Origin: Clostridium_AI sp964409685
Lineage (GTDB): Bacteria; Bacillota; Clostridia; Lachnospirales; Lachnospiraceae
DNA: 64,000 nucleotides
Direction: 5' to 3'
Assembly: GCA_964409685.1 (NCBI GenBank)
Contig: CAYPEJ010000023.1
Location: 1 to 64,000, forward strand
Positions 8,598 to 17,830 of the stretch are shown here, piece by piece. Both the position numbers and the translations under genes were made by a program. The notes beneath the pieces were generated by a model. The model made no database searches. It was not told the origin of the DNA and saw only the letters and a list, made by a program, of their open reading frames with translations. How positions within the stretch are numbered: the first letter of the stretch is position 1; the number at the start of each line of letters is the position of its first letter.

Positions 8598-9509
8598 ATG
8601 ATAAAAAAGATAACTTCCATTATTCGATTTATACAAAAATTTATGAGAAAAATGAGAGATGATTTTGTTTCTAGCTTTGCTGCACAGGCAGCTTTTTTCA
8701 TTATTATTTCTGCTTTTCCATTTGCGATGTTTTTTTTAACATTAGTACAATACTTACCGATTACAGAAGGCAATCTGCTTGATATTGTCAACACATATGT
8801 TCCTAAAACATTTAATTCGTACTTAATTGGTCTGATTACCGAAATATTTGACAATGCATCTGGAACGATTCTTTCTATCTCGGTTATCACTGCACTTTGG
8901 TCTGGTTCTAGGGGATTGCTTGCGATGATTCAGGGACTTAATAATATTTATGGAATTAAAGAGACGAGAAATTATTTTAAATTACGTTTTATTGCGATAT
9001 TTAATACGTTAGTATTTGCAGTAATGCTGATTGCTACAATGTTTTTCTTAGTCTTTGGTAACTCATTGCTTGTGTGGATTCAACAGCAGTTTCCTGCATT
9101 ATCAGACTTAGCGCTATTAATTATAAGCATAAGAACCATTGTAGTTCTTTTGGTATTGGTGGTCTTTTTTGCTACGCTATATCTGTGTATCCCCAATAGG
9201 AAATCGAAACTTTTGTATGAACTTCCTGGTGCATTAATATCTGCCACAGGGTGGTTAGTATTCTCATATGGTTTTTCTTTTTACATTGACCATATGAAAG
9301 ACTATTCCAAAACCTATGGCAGCTTAACGGCTATTGTTCTTTTGATGCTTTGGTTGTATTTCTGCATGTACATTTTATTCTTTGGTGGTGAAGTAAATTA
9401 TTATCTACACACTGCAAATTCAAATTGGAATTCAAATGCAGATTCGGACGCAACAGATTCCAACGCAAAAGAAAATGCACATGCTATAGATAAAGATTCC
9501 CAATGGTAG
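8598..9509 (+). CDS. YihY/BrkB-family inner membrane protein
   Basis: A 303-residue polytopic membrane protein of the YihY/virulence-factor BrkB family, once mislabelled ribonuclease BN. About six membrane segments are visible, with family landmarks FAAQAAFFIIISAFPF near the N-terminus, ALWSGSRGLLAMIQGLNNIY in the middle and YGSLTAIVLLMLWLY near the C-terminus. The tail (about 275-303) is hydrophilic and rich in Asn, Asp and Ser. AAAGGAG lies seven bases before the ATG. The last 26 bp overlap the convergent SpoIID gene. Function in the family is unsettled; a role in transport or envelope integrity is only inference. Confidence 0.85.
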   Translation: MIKKITSIIRFIQKFMRKMRDDFVSSFAAQAAFFIIISAFPFAMFFLTLVQYLPITEGNLLDIVNTYVPKTFNSYLIGLITEIFDNASGTILSISVITALWSGSRGLLAMIQGLNNIYGIKETRNYFKLRFIAIFNTLVFAVMLIATMFFLVFGNSLLVWIQQQFPALSDLALLIISIRTIVVLLVLVVFFATLYLCIPNRKSKLLYELPGALISATGWLVFSYGFSFYIDHMKDYSKTYGSLTAIVLLMLWLYFCMYILFFGGEVNYYLHTANSNWNSNADSDATDSNAKENAHAIDKDSQW

Positions 9510-11313
9510 TACCACTGTAATAATGCTGTAGAATGGAGCTATAATTAAATCCTGCATCTGTCATGGATTTTGCTCCATTTTGGCTCATTCCAACTCCATG
9601 TCCATAGCCACCACCCTTAAATGTGAAAGTATTTACATCCCCATTTTCTGTGACAACGAAAAATGCGCTTGGTAACATAGAAAGATTTTTAACTTTACTC
9701 TTATCCTGACGTTTAATTGTATCATTAATCGGTGCCAATAGTAAGCGAATGTTGTACTCTGTACACACTTTGATTGTAGCATCACTACCTTTGATAATAA
9801 GCTCGTTGATTAAACCACTATTGGTACGATTGGCAACTTCGAAACCTTTAACAGTGCCAATGGATTCAATTGGCTTACTTACATATTTGGAACCATCTAA
9901 TGTTAAAATTAAGTTTGGATTCACTTCATAACGTGCTTGAATACTTTGTTCGATGGATGTTTGTAAATCTTCTGCCGAGATAGTGACTGACCAACGATAC
10001 CAAGGATACTCACTATCATAAGTGGTAATATCCTTACTGTTTAAAAATTCCTTAAATGCTTTCTCTTTGGAGAAATCAAAAGATTCTAGCTTTTCCTTAG
10101 AATCCTTTGTAATCTGAACATCACCTTCTAAGTAGCTATTCTCTTCACTTAACCAAACGTCTTTTGCATCGGCTGTACATCCCCATGAAGTGGAGAAATA
10201 ATACGCTTCGATTACATTGTTATCGTATAATAATACTTCTCCGTAAGTATCTTTTACTGCTTGGATACTATTCTTATCTTCAGCAATATTGTTATAAACT
10301 TGAGAAGCAACACTATCGTCGATATGTGCACCGTATTGGCTATAATTATTTTGAAGTAATTGTTTGTATGCATAAGTTCTTGCACAAACGGCTTGTACTT
10401 TCAGTGCTTCTGCACCATAAGAAGATGGCATCTCACTTGGGATTACAGCATAAAGATATTCTTCTAATGGTAGTTCATTTACAATAGAAAGTTTATCCTC
10501 ATATTTTGAAATCTCAACGGTTCCTCGATAGTATGGTGTTCCACAGTTTCGTTCTACGTTGATTAATTTTACTTTTCCGCTTTCTTCTTTGGGTTTAATA
10601 ATGATTCTTCCCGCATTCATAATCTTACTGGAAGGCTTTACAGTTATCTTTTTGCCTGCTTTATAAGATTTTGTCTCGGTTCCCATCTGAACTGTATACG
10701 CACTTGTACAGGTGAAGGATATGGATTCATGTAAGAGTTCTTCGAAATTACTTGTTCTTAACAGTACTCGAATATCATGAATTTCCGCTTCTTTTTCGAT
10801 GATTCCTGCACAGATTTCATCTTCTGCAATTATAAATTCTGCGTTGTCATATCCTACTAAGATATGCTTTATCGTTAAGGATTCTAAATTTTCTTTATTT
10901 CGATACACCTGAAATTCTTTTGCCAATGGATAAGTCTCAATCACTCCATCCACTTCTAGTTGAATCGCTTCAGAATCAATAGAAATGACTTTTCCACTCA
11001 CTCGTTCTGTCTTTAATGTTACCTTCTGGACAATTCCATCTTTTACGGTTAAATCTCCAATTACATTTTCAATAGGCTCGGAAAGTTCACCTGCGGTCTC
11101 AACTGTAACCGTATTGCCATCCATGAAATAGGTAATTTCTGAATTTTTACCTGATAGAATCCAGACATTTGATAGTAACATCTCTGTTTTTCCTAGAGAA
11201 TCAGGCTTTTCATCCCCCTTGGAAGGTTTGTCTATATTTTGAAATGCCCCATAGAGAAAAACACCGATGAAGAGCATCATGCTTAAAAGCAAAATGACTA
11301 CTTTCTTTTTCAA
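9484..11313 (-). CDS. SpoIID/LytB domain protein
   Basis: A 609-residue membrane-anchored protein with one N-terminal membrane segment (about 4-24) facing outward. The C-terminal half is a SpoIID/LytB (amidase enhancer) domain: LPLEEYLYAVIPSEMP holds the Glu typical of SpoIID lytic transglycosylases, followed by EALKVQAVCARTYAY and the closing GGGYGHGVGMSQNGAKSM motif. The 250 residues before it are beta-rich and not recognised. SpoIID proteins process peptidoglycan during spore engulfment, but this one is nearly twice the usual length and is not beside other sporulation genes, so it may be a vegetative paralog. The start is TTG, with AGGGAG nine bases upstream. Confidence 0.88.
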   Translation of the reverse strand: MKKKVVILLLSMMLFIGVFLYGAFQNIDKPSKGDEKPDSLGKTEMLLSNVWILSGKNSEITYFMDGNTVTVETAGELSEPIENVIGDLTVKDGIVQKVTLKTERVSGKVISIDSEAIQLEVDGVIETYPLAKEFQVYRNKENLESLTIKHILVGYDNAEFIIAEDEICAGIIEKEAEIHDIRVLLRTSNFEELLHESISFTCTSAYTVQMGTETKSYKAGKKITVKPSSKIMNAGRIIIKPKEESGKVKLINVERNCGTPYYRGTVEISKYEDKLSIVNELPLEEYLYAVIPSEMPSSYGAEALKVQAVCARTYAYKQLLQNNYSQYGAHIDDSVASQVYNNIAEDKNSIQAVKDTYGEVLLYDNNVIEAYYFSTSWGCTADAKDVWLSEENSYLEGDVQITKDSKEKLESFDFSKEKAFKEFLNSKDITTYDSEYPWYRWSVTISAEDLQTSIEQSIQARYEVNPNLILTLDGSKYVSKPIESIGTVKGFEVANRTNSGLINELIIKGSDATIKVCTEYNIRLLLAPINDTIKRQDKSKVKNLSMLPSAFFVVTENGDVNTFTFKGGGYGHGVGMSQNGAKSMTDAGFNYSSILQHYYSGTTIGNLYL

Positions 11314-11455
11314 CCTTATTGACTCCCTTCTTTTTCCATTTGTCTTCTAGCTAGTATATTATACCTTTATAAAATATATGTTGTCCACTTAAAAATAGTC
11401 CCTTTATATTTCCAAAACTTTGTATATGAAATTAAAATTTATACAAATTATATTA

Positions 11456-11484
11456 TTGACGAATAAACTTTTTTTTGCTAAACT
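11456..11484 (+). promoter_or_regulatory. Promoter of the purine permease gene
   Basis: TTGACG (11456-11461), 17-bp spacer, TAAACT (11479-11484). The short leader after it contains GGGGTTT (11490-11496) that can pair with AAACCCC (11509-11515) just before the ribosome binding site. No purine riboswitch aptamer was recognised. Confidence 0.7.
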
Positions 11485-11536
11485 CTTACGGGGTTTTTTT
11501 AGAAAACCAAACCCCAAATTTGATTCGGAGGTAATC

Positions 11537-12937
11537 ATGTTAGAAAAACTATTTAAACTGAAAGAGAACAAAACGAATGTTAAGACGGAGGTTCTAGCAG
11601 GTATCACAACCTTTATGACGATGGCTTACATTCTTGCAGTAAATCCTAGTACGATGACTGCATTTAACACACTTGATGGTTATACTGGAACACAGATGAA
11701 CACAAATGGTGTATTTTTCGCAACTGCGATTGCGTCACTTCTTGGCTGTTTGTTTATGGCTTTCCTTGCTAATTATCCGTTTGGTCTTGCTCCTGGAATG
11801 GGAATGAATGCATTCTTTTGTTGGACTGTTGTTGTATCATTAGGATACACTTGGGAGGTGGCATTAGCTGCTGTCTTTATTGAAGGTATTATCTTCGTTC
11901 TTTTATCTTTAACAAATGTACGTGAAGCTCTCTTCAACGCAATTCCGCCAACATTAAAACATGCGGTAAGTTGTGGTGTAGGTCTTTTCATTACATTTAT
12001 TGGTCTTCAAAATGCTGGAATTGTTAATGGCGATGCGAATACATTACTTAAATTCCACACATTTTCAAAGGAAACATTCCATAATGCTGATATGTTTGCC
12101 TTATTAGCAATGTTTGGTACTATCCTAATTGCTATTTTAGTTATTAAAAATGTAAAAGGTGGAATCCTGTACGGTATTATTGCTACATGGTTACTTGGAT
12201 GTGTACTACAATTAGTAGGTTTATATCAAGTGAATCCAGACTTAGGATATTTTAGTATGTTCCCTAACTTTTCAAATGGTATTAACTTTAGCGATTTAGG
12301 GGATGTTGCTTTCAAATTAGATTTCTCTCAAGTATTTACGGGAGACTTTATTGTTGTTGTATTTGCTTTCTTATTCTTAGATATCTTTACAACACTTGGA
12401 ACTTTAATTGGTGTATCTTACAAAGCAGATATGCTTGATAAAGATGGTAAACTACCTCGTATTAAAGGTGCTTTAATGGCTGACTCTTTAGCAACTATGA
12501 GTGGTGCTTTATTAGGTGTTTCCACTACGACTACATTCGTTGAAAGTGCTACTGGTATCTCCCAAGGTGGACGTACTGGTTTAACAGCGTTAACAACAGG
12601 TATTCTGTTTGGTTTATCTGTTTTCCTTGCTCCTGTCTTCACAGCGATTCCTGCTTGTGCGACTGCACCAGCGCTAATTATCGTTGGGTTCTATATGATG
12701 GGATCTATTAAGGAAATTAATTTTGATGATATGACAGAAGCACTTCCTGCATTTATTTGTTTAATTGCGATGCCATTCTGTTATAGTATCGCAGAAGGGA
12801 TTTCCTTTGGAGTAATTTCTTTTGTGTTAATTAATTTAGTGACTGGTAAAGCGAAAGAAAAGAAAATTAGTTGGTTAATGTATGTGCTTTGTGTGATGTT
12901 TATCGTGAAGTATGTAATTGATTTTATGTTAAGTTAA
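11537..12937 (+). CDS. Purine permease, AzgA/PbuG type (NCS2-related)
   Basis: A 466-residue membrane carrier for hypoxanthine, guanine or adenine by proton symport. Family landmarks are TEVLAGITTFMTMAYILAVNP at the N-terminus, PFGLAPGMGMNAFF in the second segment, TLGTLIGVSYKADMLD and TTTTFVESATGISQGGRTGL in the central substrate-binding region; 12-14 membrane segments are apparent. The frame opens at 11420, but ATG at 11537 is preceded by GGAGGTAATC, and the upstream extension covers the promoter, so 11537 is taken as the start. Monocistronic, ended by a strong terminator. Confidence 0.92.
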   Translation: MLEKLFKLKENKTNVKTEVLAGITTFMTMAYILAVNPSTMTAFNTLDGYTGTQMNTNGVFFATAIASLLGCLFMAFLANYPFGLAPGMGMNAFFCWTVVVSLGYTWEVALAAVFIEGIIFVLLSLTNVREALFNAIPPTLKHAVSCGVGLFITFIGLQNAGIVNGDANTLLKFHTFSKETFHNADMFALLAMFGTILIAILVIKNVKGGILYGIIATWLLGCVLQLVGLYQVNPDLGYFSMFPNFSNGINFSDLGDVAFKLDFSQVFTGDFIVVVFAFLFLDIFTTLGTLIGVSYKADMLDKDGKLPRIKGALMADSLATMSGALLGVSTTTTFVESATGISQGGRTGLTALTTGILFGLSVFLAPVFTAIPACATAPALIIVGFYMMGSIKEINFDDMTEALPAFICLIAMPFCYSIAEGISFGVISFVLINLVTGKAKEKKISWLMYVLCVMFIVKYVIDFMLS

Positions 12938-12947
12938 TGGATTAAGA

Positions 12948-12991
12948 AAAGAGCGATTACGTGTAAGATTCATACGTAATCGCTCTTTTTC
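12948..12991. terminator. Bidirectional terminator
   Basis: GAGCGATTACGT (12951-12962) pairs perfectly with ACGTAATCGCTC (12974-12985), flanked by AAAA on the left and TTTTT on the right. It serves the permease (plus strand) and the convergent DUF4340/ABC operon (minus strand). Confidence 0.9.
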
Positions 12992-13010
12992 TATTCATTC
13001 TTATTTTTTC

Positions 13011-13583
13011 TTAAGCCTCAGGACTAACTGTAATGGCTACTCCCTTATACTCAAAATCATTTTTCGAAGAACTAAGGTTTTCTAATGTCTCTTCCGCAAA
13101 TGTATAGATTCCCTCTGTTCCATCTAACATACCATAATGTCCGCCAATAATCGGTACTTCTGCACCTAAACTTACTGTTACACTTGTTCCATCACTTAAT
13201 GTTAAAGTTCCTACTGTAGATGGCTTATCTAAACCATAATCAGCAAGATTTTCTTTTGTGTTGGAGACACTCTTTGTTGCAGTTAAATCTGCAAAATCAT
13301 CTAGTATAGTTTGAATCACTTCTGTTTTTACTTCAAATTCATCGTCGCCTTCTAATTTCCAAAGACCACTTTTCTTTTCAAATACTAAGTCACCGCTCTC
13401 ATTGGAAATCTCTAATTTCACAGCATCGGAACTATTTAATTGAAGCACATTTACAGAAGTATCTGCTGCTTCTTCTTTCGCTTCATTCTTTTTTACAACA
13501 GCGAAATAAGCGATACATATTACGAGTAAAGCTACCACTAATGCGACAATCGTCGTCATTTGTTTCTTCTTTTTTTGAGTCAT
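13011..13583 (-). CDS. DUF4340 membrane-anchored protein
   Basis: A 190-residue protein with a Lys-rich start, one membrane segment (about 11-30) and an external domain matching DUF4340 (WKLEGDDEFEV, then LADYGLDKPSTVGTLTLSDG). DUF4340 proteins commonly follow GldG-type transporter genes, and here the ATG overlaps the stop of the upstream GldFG-like gene by one base (TAATG), pointing to translational coupling. It probably works at the outer face with that transporter. Its exact role is unknown. Confidence 0.8.
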   Translation of the reverse strand: MTQKKKKQMTTIVALVVALLVICIAYFAVVKKNEAKEEAADTSVNVLQLNSSDAVKLEISNESGDLVFEKKSGLWKLEGDDEFEVKTEVIQTILDDFADLTATKSVSNTKENLADYGLDKPSTVGTLTLSDGTSVTVSLGAEVPIIGGHYGMLDGTEGIYTFAEETLENLSSSKNDFEYKGVAITVSPEA

Positions 13584-15841
13584 TAGCTCTTCCTCCTTCT
13601 TAACCAGATAACAAGACCTGTAATTAAGATTCCTAATGGAATTACGATTACAAATACAGCACCTAATACATTAACAGCTACGGAAGGAATTGTTAAGTAA
13701 GTTGCACTTAAGCTTGTTACTGGAATAGAAATTGTGGAGCTTGTGTCTGCCATATAACCAACTGTGTTAGCGAAGATATCTGCATTTGCAAATTGTCCTG
13801 TTGAAATAATGCTTTCCTCAAATAAGAATACAGAACTGTATACTGCAAGTTTCATTGTTTCACCAGATTGTGATTCAGAATCTTCTTCTGCTAATACACC
13901 TACTGTAAATGGTCCATTAATATCTCCATCTTCAAATTCACCATTTTCAGATTCTAAGTTAATTTTAGAATAAGAACCATCTGAAGTTGTTAATAACTCT
14001 GTTAATGTAACAGTATCTCTAACTGTATCAGATAATGTGAAGCCGATAGAGTTTGGCATTACAACATATTTCTTAGATGCTTCGATGCTTTCCATAATTT
14101 CATGTGAACCATAAGATGGAATAATGTTTGTCATATAACCACTCATGTAGTTACCATATTGCTCTACTACTAAACCATCTTTTGGATAAATTCCATAGTA
14201 TTTCAATAATTCTGTATAGTTAGTCATATCATTTGTTGTATATTGAAGTGTGAAGATTGCATCTCCACCATTTGCTAAATATACTTTGATCATTCTAACT
14301 TCTTCATCTGATAAATCTGTTGTTGGTCCGTTAATTACTAAGATATCGCAATCTTCTGGGATTTCGCTAACTGTTACTGTTTTTAATTCGTTCATAGCAA
14401 CATTTTGTTTGGAAACCGCACTGATGATTGTTTCTCCAAGTTCTACTTCGCCGTGACCAGATGTGTAATATAATACTGGAAGATCTTCATTTGTTACATA
14501 ATCTAATGCAGATGTGATTTGTCCTTCTACGTCAACACCTGTGATGCTGTAACTTCCTGAACTATCGTAACCAGCTTGATACATATCATAGTAAGATACT
14601 ACTTTATATGTGCCTGTGTCATTATTTTCAACGATAATACTGTTATCATAAACATCGTTTTCAGAATACTTACTTGTGAAAGTAGGATATAATACTTGGT
14701 CTTTTTTCACAACTTCAATTTTGTCATTTAAAGTAGAATACTTATTAACAAGCTTTTCAACAGAAACATCTTCATTTCCTTCTTGGCATACATAATAAAT
14801 TGTAATATCACTATCAAGTTCTTTTACGAAGTCTTTCGTTTTATCTGTTAAGGAATATAATTTATCAGAACTTAAATCTACAGATAGATTTAATTCATTT
14901 GCAAATAAATTCACTACAACGCATAATACAGCAACTACAACCATTAATCCTGTACGGTAAACACTACCAACACGTTGCTTATCGGATAAACTTTCTTTTA
15001 CAAATAAGCTTGTTAAAATGATAAACAATGTTGCAATACTTACATAATATACCACATCTGCAATTGCAATGTTACCATAGCAGAAGTTTTGGAATGGTTC
15101 CATTACTGCTACTGCGGAAATGATTTTTGCTAATAAGTTATCATAAAAGCTTGATTTGAAGAAATATAGCGCAATTAAAATAATTGTTCCAACTACCCAT
15201 GTTCCAACTGCTACATACACTTTACGAATAGAAATGTAAATAACGTAACTGAAAATCGCAAATAGGAACAACGTAATAAGCATGGTAGGTAATTTTTCTG
15301 TTGGTAATACAGTTCCTAAACTTGCTGCTAAATAAGTAAATAATAAAACAATAAAACTAATTACAGCTGCAATAATTTGTGATTCTGTTAAGGATGAGAT
15401 AAATAAACCAATTGCTAATAATGCAGCACCCATAATATAGAATCCAACGATACTAGAATATGCTGTTTCAAATGGTACTTCACCAAAGATTCTAAGAATC
15501 AATGGATAAATACATACAACTGCCATACAGATTGTAAATAACGTCACTACTGCAAAGAATTTTGCTAATACAATCTTTGTTACAGAAACGGATGATGTAA
15601 ATAATAACTGATCCGTCTTTTGTTTCTTTTCTTCTGCCATCAATCTCATGGTTAAGATTGGGACTAAGATAATGAAAATAAATGTTACGGAATTTAAAAC
15701 ATATTCAAAATTTGCTACTTGATAAGCAAAGTTATATACATACATATAAATACCAATAACTACTAAGAAAAATGCCATGAACACGTAACCTATCATAGAG
15801 TGAAAATAGGATTTCAGTTCCTTTTTAAATATCGCTAACAT
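13583..15841 (-). CDS. ABC permease fused to GldG-like domain
   Basis: A 752-residue fusion. The first 240 residues or so are an ABC-2 type permease with six membrane segments, starting MLAIFKKELKSYFHSM as in GldF. A membrane segment (about 300-320) leads to an extracytoplasmic GldG/ABC-auxiliary domain (about 325-715, with YYTSGHGEVELGE and DILVINGPTTDLSDEE), closed by a C-terminal membrane helix and RRRKS. In gliding Bacteroidetes GldF and GldG are separate proteins; Clostridia without gliding often carry such fusions, with unknown substrate. Its ATG overlaps the stop of the ATPase gene by one base. Confidence 0.85.
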   Translation of the reverse strand: MLAIFKKELKSYFHSMIGYVFMAFFLVVIGIYMYVYNFAYQVANFEYVLNSVTFIFIILVPILTMRLMAEEKKQKTDQLLFTSSVSVTKIVLAKFFAVVTLFTICMAVVCIYPLILRIFGEVPFETAYSSIVGFYIMGAALLAIGLFISSLTESQIIAAVISFIVLLFTYLAASLGTVLPTEKLPTMLITLFLFAIFSYVIYISIRKVYVAVGTWVVGTIILIALYFFKSSFYDNLLAKIISAVAVMEPFQNFCYGNIAIADVVYYVSIATLFIILTSLFVKESLSDKQRVGSVYRTGLMVVVAVLCVVVNLFANELNLSVDLSSDKLYSLTDKTKDFVKELDSDITIYYVCQEGNEDVSVEKLVNKYSTLNDKIEVVKKDQVLYPTFTSKYSENDVYDNSIIVENNDTGTYKVVSYYDMYQAGYDSSGSYSITGVDVEGQITSALDYVTNEDLPVLYYTSGHGEVELGETIISAVSKQNVAMNELKTVTVSEIPEDCDILVINGPTTDLSDEEVRMIKVYLANGGDAIFTLQYTTNDMTNYTELLKYYGIYPKDGLVVEQYGNYMSGYMTNIIPSYGSHEIMESIEASKKYVVMPNSIGFTLSDTVRDTVTLTELLTTSDGSYSKINLESENGEFEDGDINGPFTVGVLAEEDSESQSGETMKLAVYSSVFLFEESIISTGQFANADIFANTVGYMADTSSTISIPVTSLSATYLTIPSVAVNVLGAVFVIVIPLGILITGLVIWLRRRKS

Positions 15842-16914
15842 TATTCTCCCTCCTTATCACTGCCGGAACTAACCAAGCTTTCTGTTGTTTCTCCCATAGC
15901 CTCTTCTACGCTTTCGTATACTTTTTCTGGCTTTTTCGGTTCTACCTTTTCTTCTACAACTTCTTCTGTCGCTGCCTGTTCATTGCCTGTTAATTGTAGG
16001 AAGATATCTTCAAGACTTTGATTTGCAGATTTCATTTCATAAATCGGTACTTTTGCTCCTGCAAATGCAAATGAAATTTCATCACGTAATTCGGCATCTT
16101 CTTTATAAGTAACCATAACTTCTAATACACCAGGTTCTGTGTCTGCACCATCATTAAAGTCAATTTTATGGATTCCTTTGATTTCTTTTAGGATGGATTC
16201 AATCTGTGACTTGGAACCTTTTGCCTTAATGGTAAGTGAGACATCACCATTAGCTTGTGATAGATTTTCTGGCTTATCACGAACTACTAATTTCCCTTTA
16301 TTAATAATCATAATTTCATCGCATACAGCACTTACTTCTGAAAGAATATGAGAACTTAGAATAATCGTATGTTTTTGACTTAATTTACGAATTAATTCAC
16401 GAATCTCAATTACTTGCTTTGGATCAAGTCCTACTGTAGGCTCATCTAATATAATTAAATCAGGATATCCCATAATGGCTCCTGCTAATCCAACTCTTTG
16501 TTTATACCCCTTAGACAAATGTTGTATTAGTCGATTGCTTACATCATTTAATCCAATCATATCTATGATTTCATCAATCATAGCTTTTCTTTCTGATTTC
16601 TTAACCTTCTTAAGTTCTGCAACAAACTTTAAATATTCCTTTACACGCATATCGTGGTAAAGTGGTGGCATCTCAGGTAAGTAACCAATTGAATTTTTCA
16701 CTAAATCTGGTTCTTCTTCAATATCGTGACCATTTACTTTTACACTTCCTGAGGTTGCTTGTAAATACCCTGTAATAATATTCATTGTTGTTGATTTTCC
16801 AGCACCGTTTGGTCCAAGAAATCCTAATACATGACCTTTTTCCAATGTAAAGCTTAAGTTATCAACTGCTACATGATCATTGTATCTTTTTACTAAATTT
16901 TTTACTTCAATCAA
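15841..16914 (-). CDS. ABC transporter ATPase, GldA-like
   Basis: A 357-residue ATP-binding subunit: Walker A GPNGAGKST (about 34-42), signature LSKGYKQRVGLAGA, Walker B LIILDEPTVGLDP and the H-loop SSHIL. Beyond about residue 220 there is a regulatory domain and a Glu-rich tail (about 315-357) that is longer than usual. The start codon is TTG, with AGGAGG close upstream at 16921-16927. First gene of a three-gene operon with the GldFG-like permease and the DUF4340 protein, all joined by TAATG overlaps. Substrate unknown; envelope-associated export is inferred from the partners. Confidence 0.9.
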   Translation of the reverse strand: MIEVKNLVKRYNDHVAVDNLSFTLEKGHVLGFLGPNGAGKSTTMNIITGYLQATSGSVKVNGHDIEEEPDLVKNSIGYLPEMPPLYHDMRVKEYLKFVAELKKVKKSERKAMIDEIIDMIGLNDVSNRLIQHLSKGYKQRVGLAGAIMGYPDLIILDEPTVGLDPKQVIEIRELIRKLSQKHTIILSSHILSEVSAVCDEIMIINKGKLVVRDKPENLSQANGDVSLTIKAKGSKSQIESILKEIKGIHKIDFNDGADTEPGVLEVMVTYKEDAELRDEISFAFAGAKVPIYEMKSANQSLEDIFLQLTGNEQAATEEVVEEKVEPKKPEKVYESVEEAMGETTESLVSSGSDKEGE

Positions 16915-17237
16915 AACGACTCCTCCTATCTACTTAGTCCCTTAACTAGCTCTTATATATGTCCCCCATGATTTATAGATTTTGTAACACGCTGTTTGAA
17001 CTAAGTACATTGTACATTTATAATGTAAAAATTTTGTGAACAAATGCACTTAATTTGTTCTTTCACAAAAAAGACACATTTATTTTATTATACTCTAAGA
17101 AAGAGAGTAATACAAACCTTAATTACATAAATCTGCCTGTGATGTAGTTGTTTTTTATGTAAAATGCACAAAAGGGGGCTGGAGCGGATTTCACGCATGG
17201 GAAAATTGGATTTCTTTTATACAAATAGAGGAGAATG
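16915..17237. other. AT-rich intergenic stretch
   Basis: Non-coding sequence between the divergent ABC operon and the 17363 gene. It holds a short TACTCT/AGAGTA dyad near 17090-17108 and repeated GTACATTGTACAT-like words near 17005-17025, but no convincing promoter for the ABC operon and no ORF that looks coding. Confidence 0.4.
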
Positions 17238-17266
17238 TTGACATTTTCCATTTTCGCAAGTAAAAT
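17238..17266 (+). promoter_or_regulatory. Consensus promoter of the orphan small gene
   Basis: TTGACA (17238-17243), 17-bp spacer, TAAAAT (17261-17266), about 97 bases before the start codon; the -35 matches the sigma-A consensus exactly. Confidence 0.75.
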
Positions 17267-17362
17267 AATAAATTTCAAAAAATATATTCGCACTTTTGAT
17301 TTGAAATGTATTATTGTATTAATCTGCCAACTAACTGAAAATATGAGAGGATGTGTAAAATA

Positions 17363-17719
17363 ATGGCACAACACAAATTTGCAACAATTAATCAGTTTAA
17401 CACTAATAAAAAGTTCTATTTATATGAACCAGAAAAATATGATTGTATTGACGTAGATATGCAATTAATAGATACCATCATTGATAATTATACCTCCGAA
17501 TGGAGTGAAATAAAAACATATCTAGGTGGGACTTTAGAAACATTTACTGGATTAGATGAAAGTGGTATTACAATCATTCCGCCAGAATCATTACATAAGA
17601 TTCGAAATATAGTCATTAATTGTAATTTAAAGCTCCAAAACAAGCAATTATCAGATTTATTATTTAAACTAGATGAGGCAATTATAAATGAAATGTACAT
17701 AATTCATTTTGGAATATAG
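17363..17719 (+). CDS. Unrecognised small acidic protein
   Basis: A 118-residue cytoplasmic protein I do not recognise; no signal peptide or membrane segment. It starts MAQHKFATINQF, has a Tyr-rich early part and a mostly helical second half. ATG at 17363 is preferred over the in-frame ATG at 17351, because GAGAGG at 17345-17350 touches the earlier codon but lies 12 bases before the later one. It stands alone with its own strong promoter and its own 18-bp-stem terminator, so it is probably a real, well-expressed gene. Confidence 0.7.
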   Translation: MAQHKFATINQFNTNKKFYLYEPEKYDCIDVDMQLIDTIIDNYTSEWSEIKTYLGGTLETFTGLDESGITIIPPESLHKIRNIVINCNLKLQNKQLSDLLFKLDEAIINEMYIIHFGI

Positions 17720-17776
17720 ACATTATATCTTAATCAATATTGTATTTATATATTATTTACACCTCGAAAAATAACA

Positions 17777-17825
17777 AGAGCTCCTAAATGGCTTCTACTA
17801 ATAAGCCATTTAGGAGCTCTCTTTT
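17777..17825. terminator. Bidirectional terminator
   Basis: A perfect 18-bp stem (17777-17794 with 17803-17820), eight-base loop, then CTTTTC on the plus strand. It separates the orphan small gene from the convergent dapB end. Confidence 0.88.
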
Positions 17826-17830
17826 CACCT

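Noticed and set aside
11484..11530. preQ1 or purine riboswitch before the permease
   Set aside because: The leader is too short and lacks the conserved aptamer core; only a simple hairpin is present.
11420..11536. N-terminal 39-codon extension of the purine permease
   Set aside because: It covers the promoter and leader hairpin, and a strong GGAGG site precedes the ATG at 11537.
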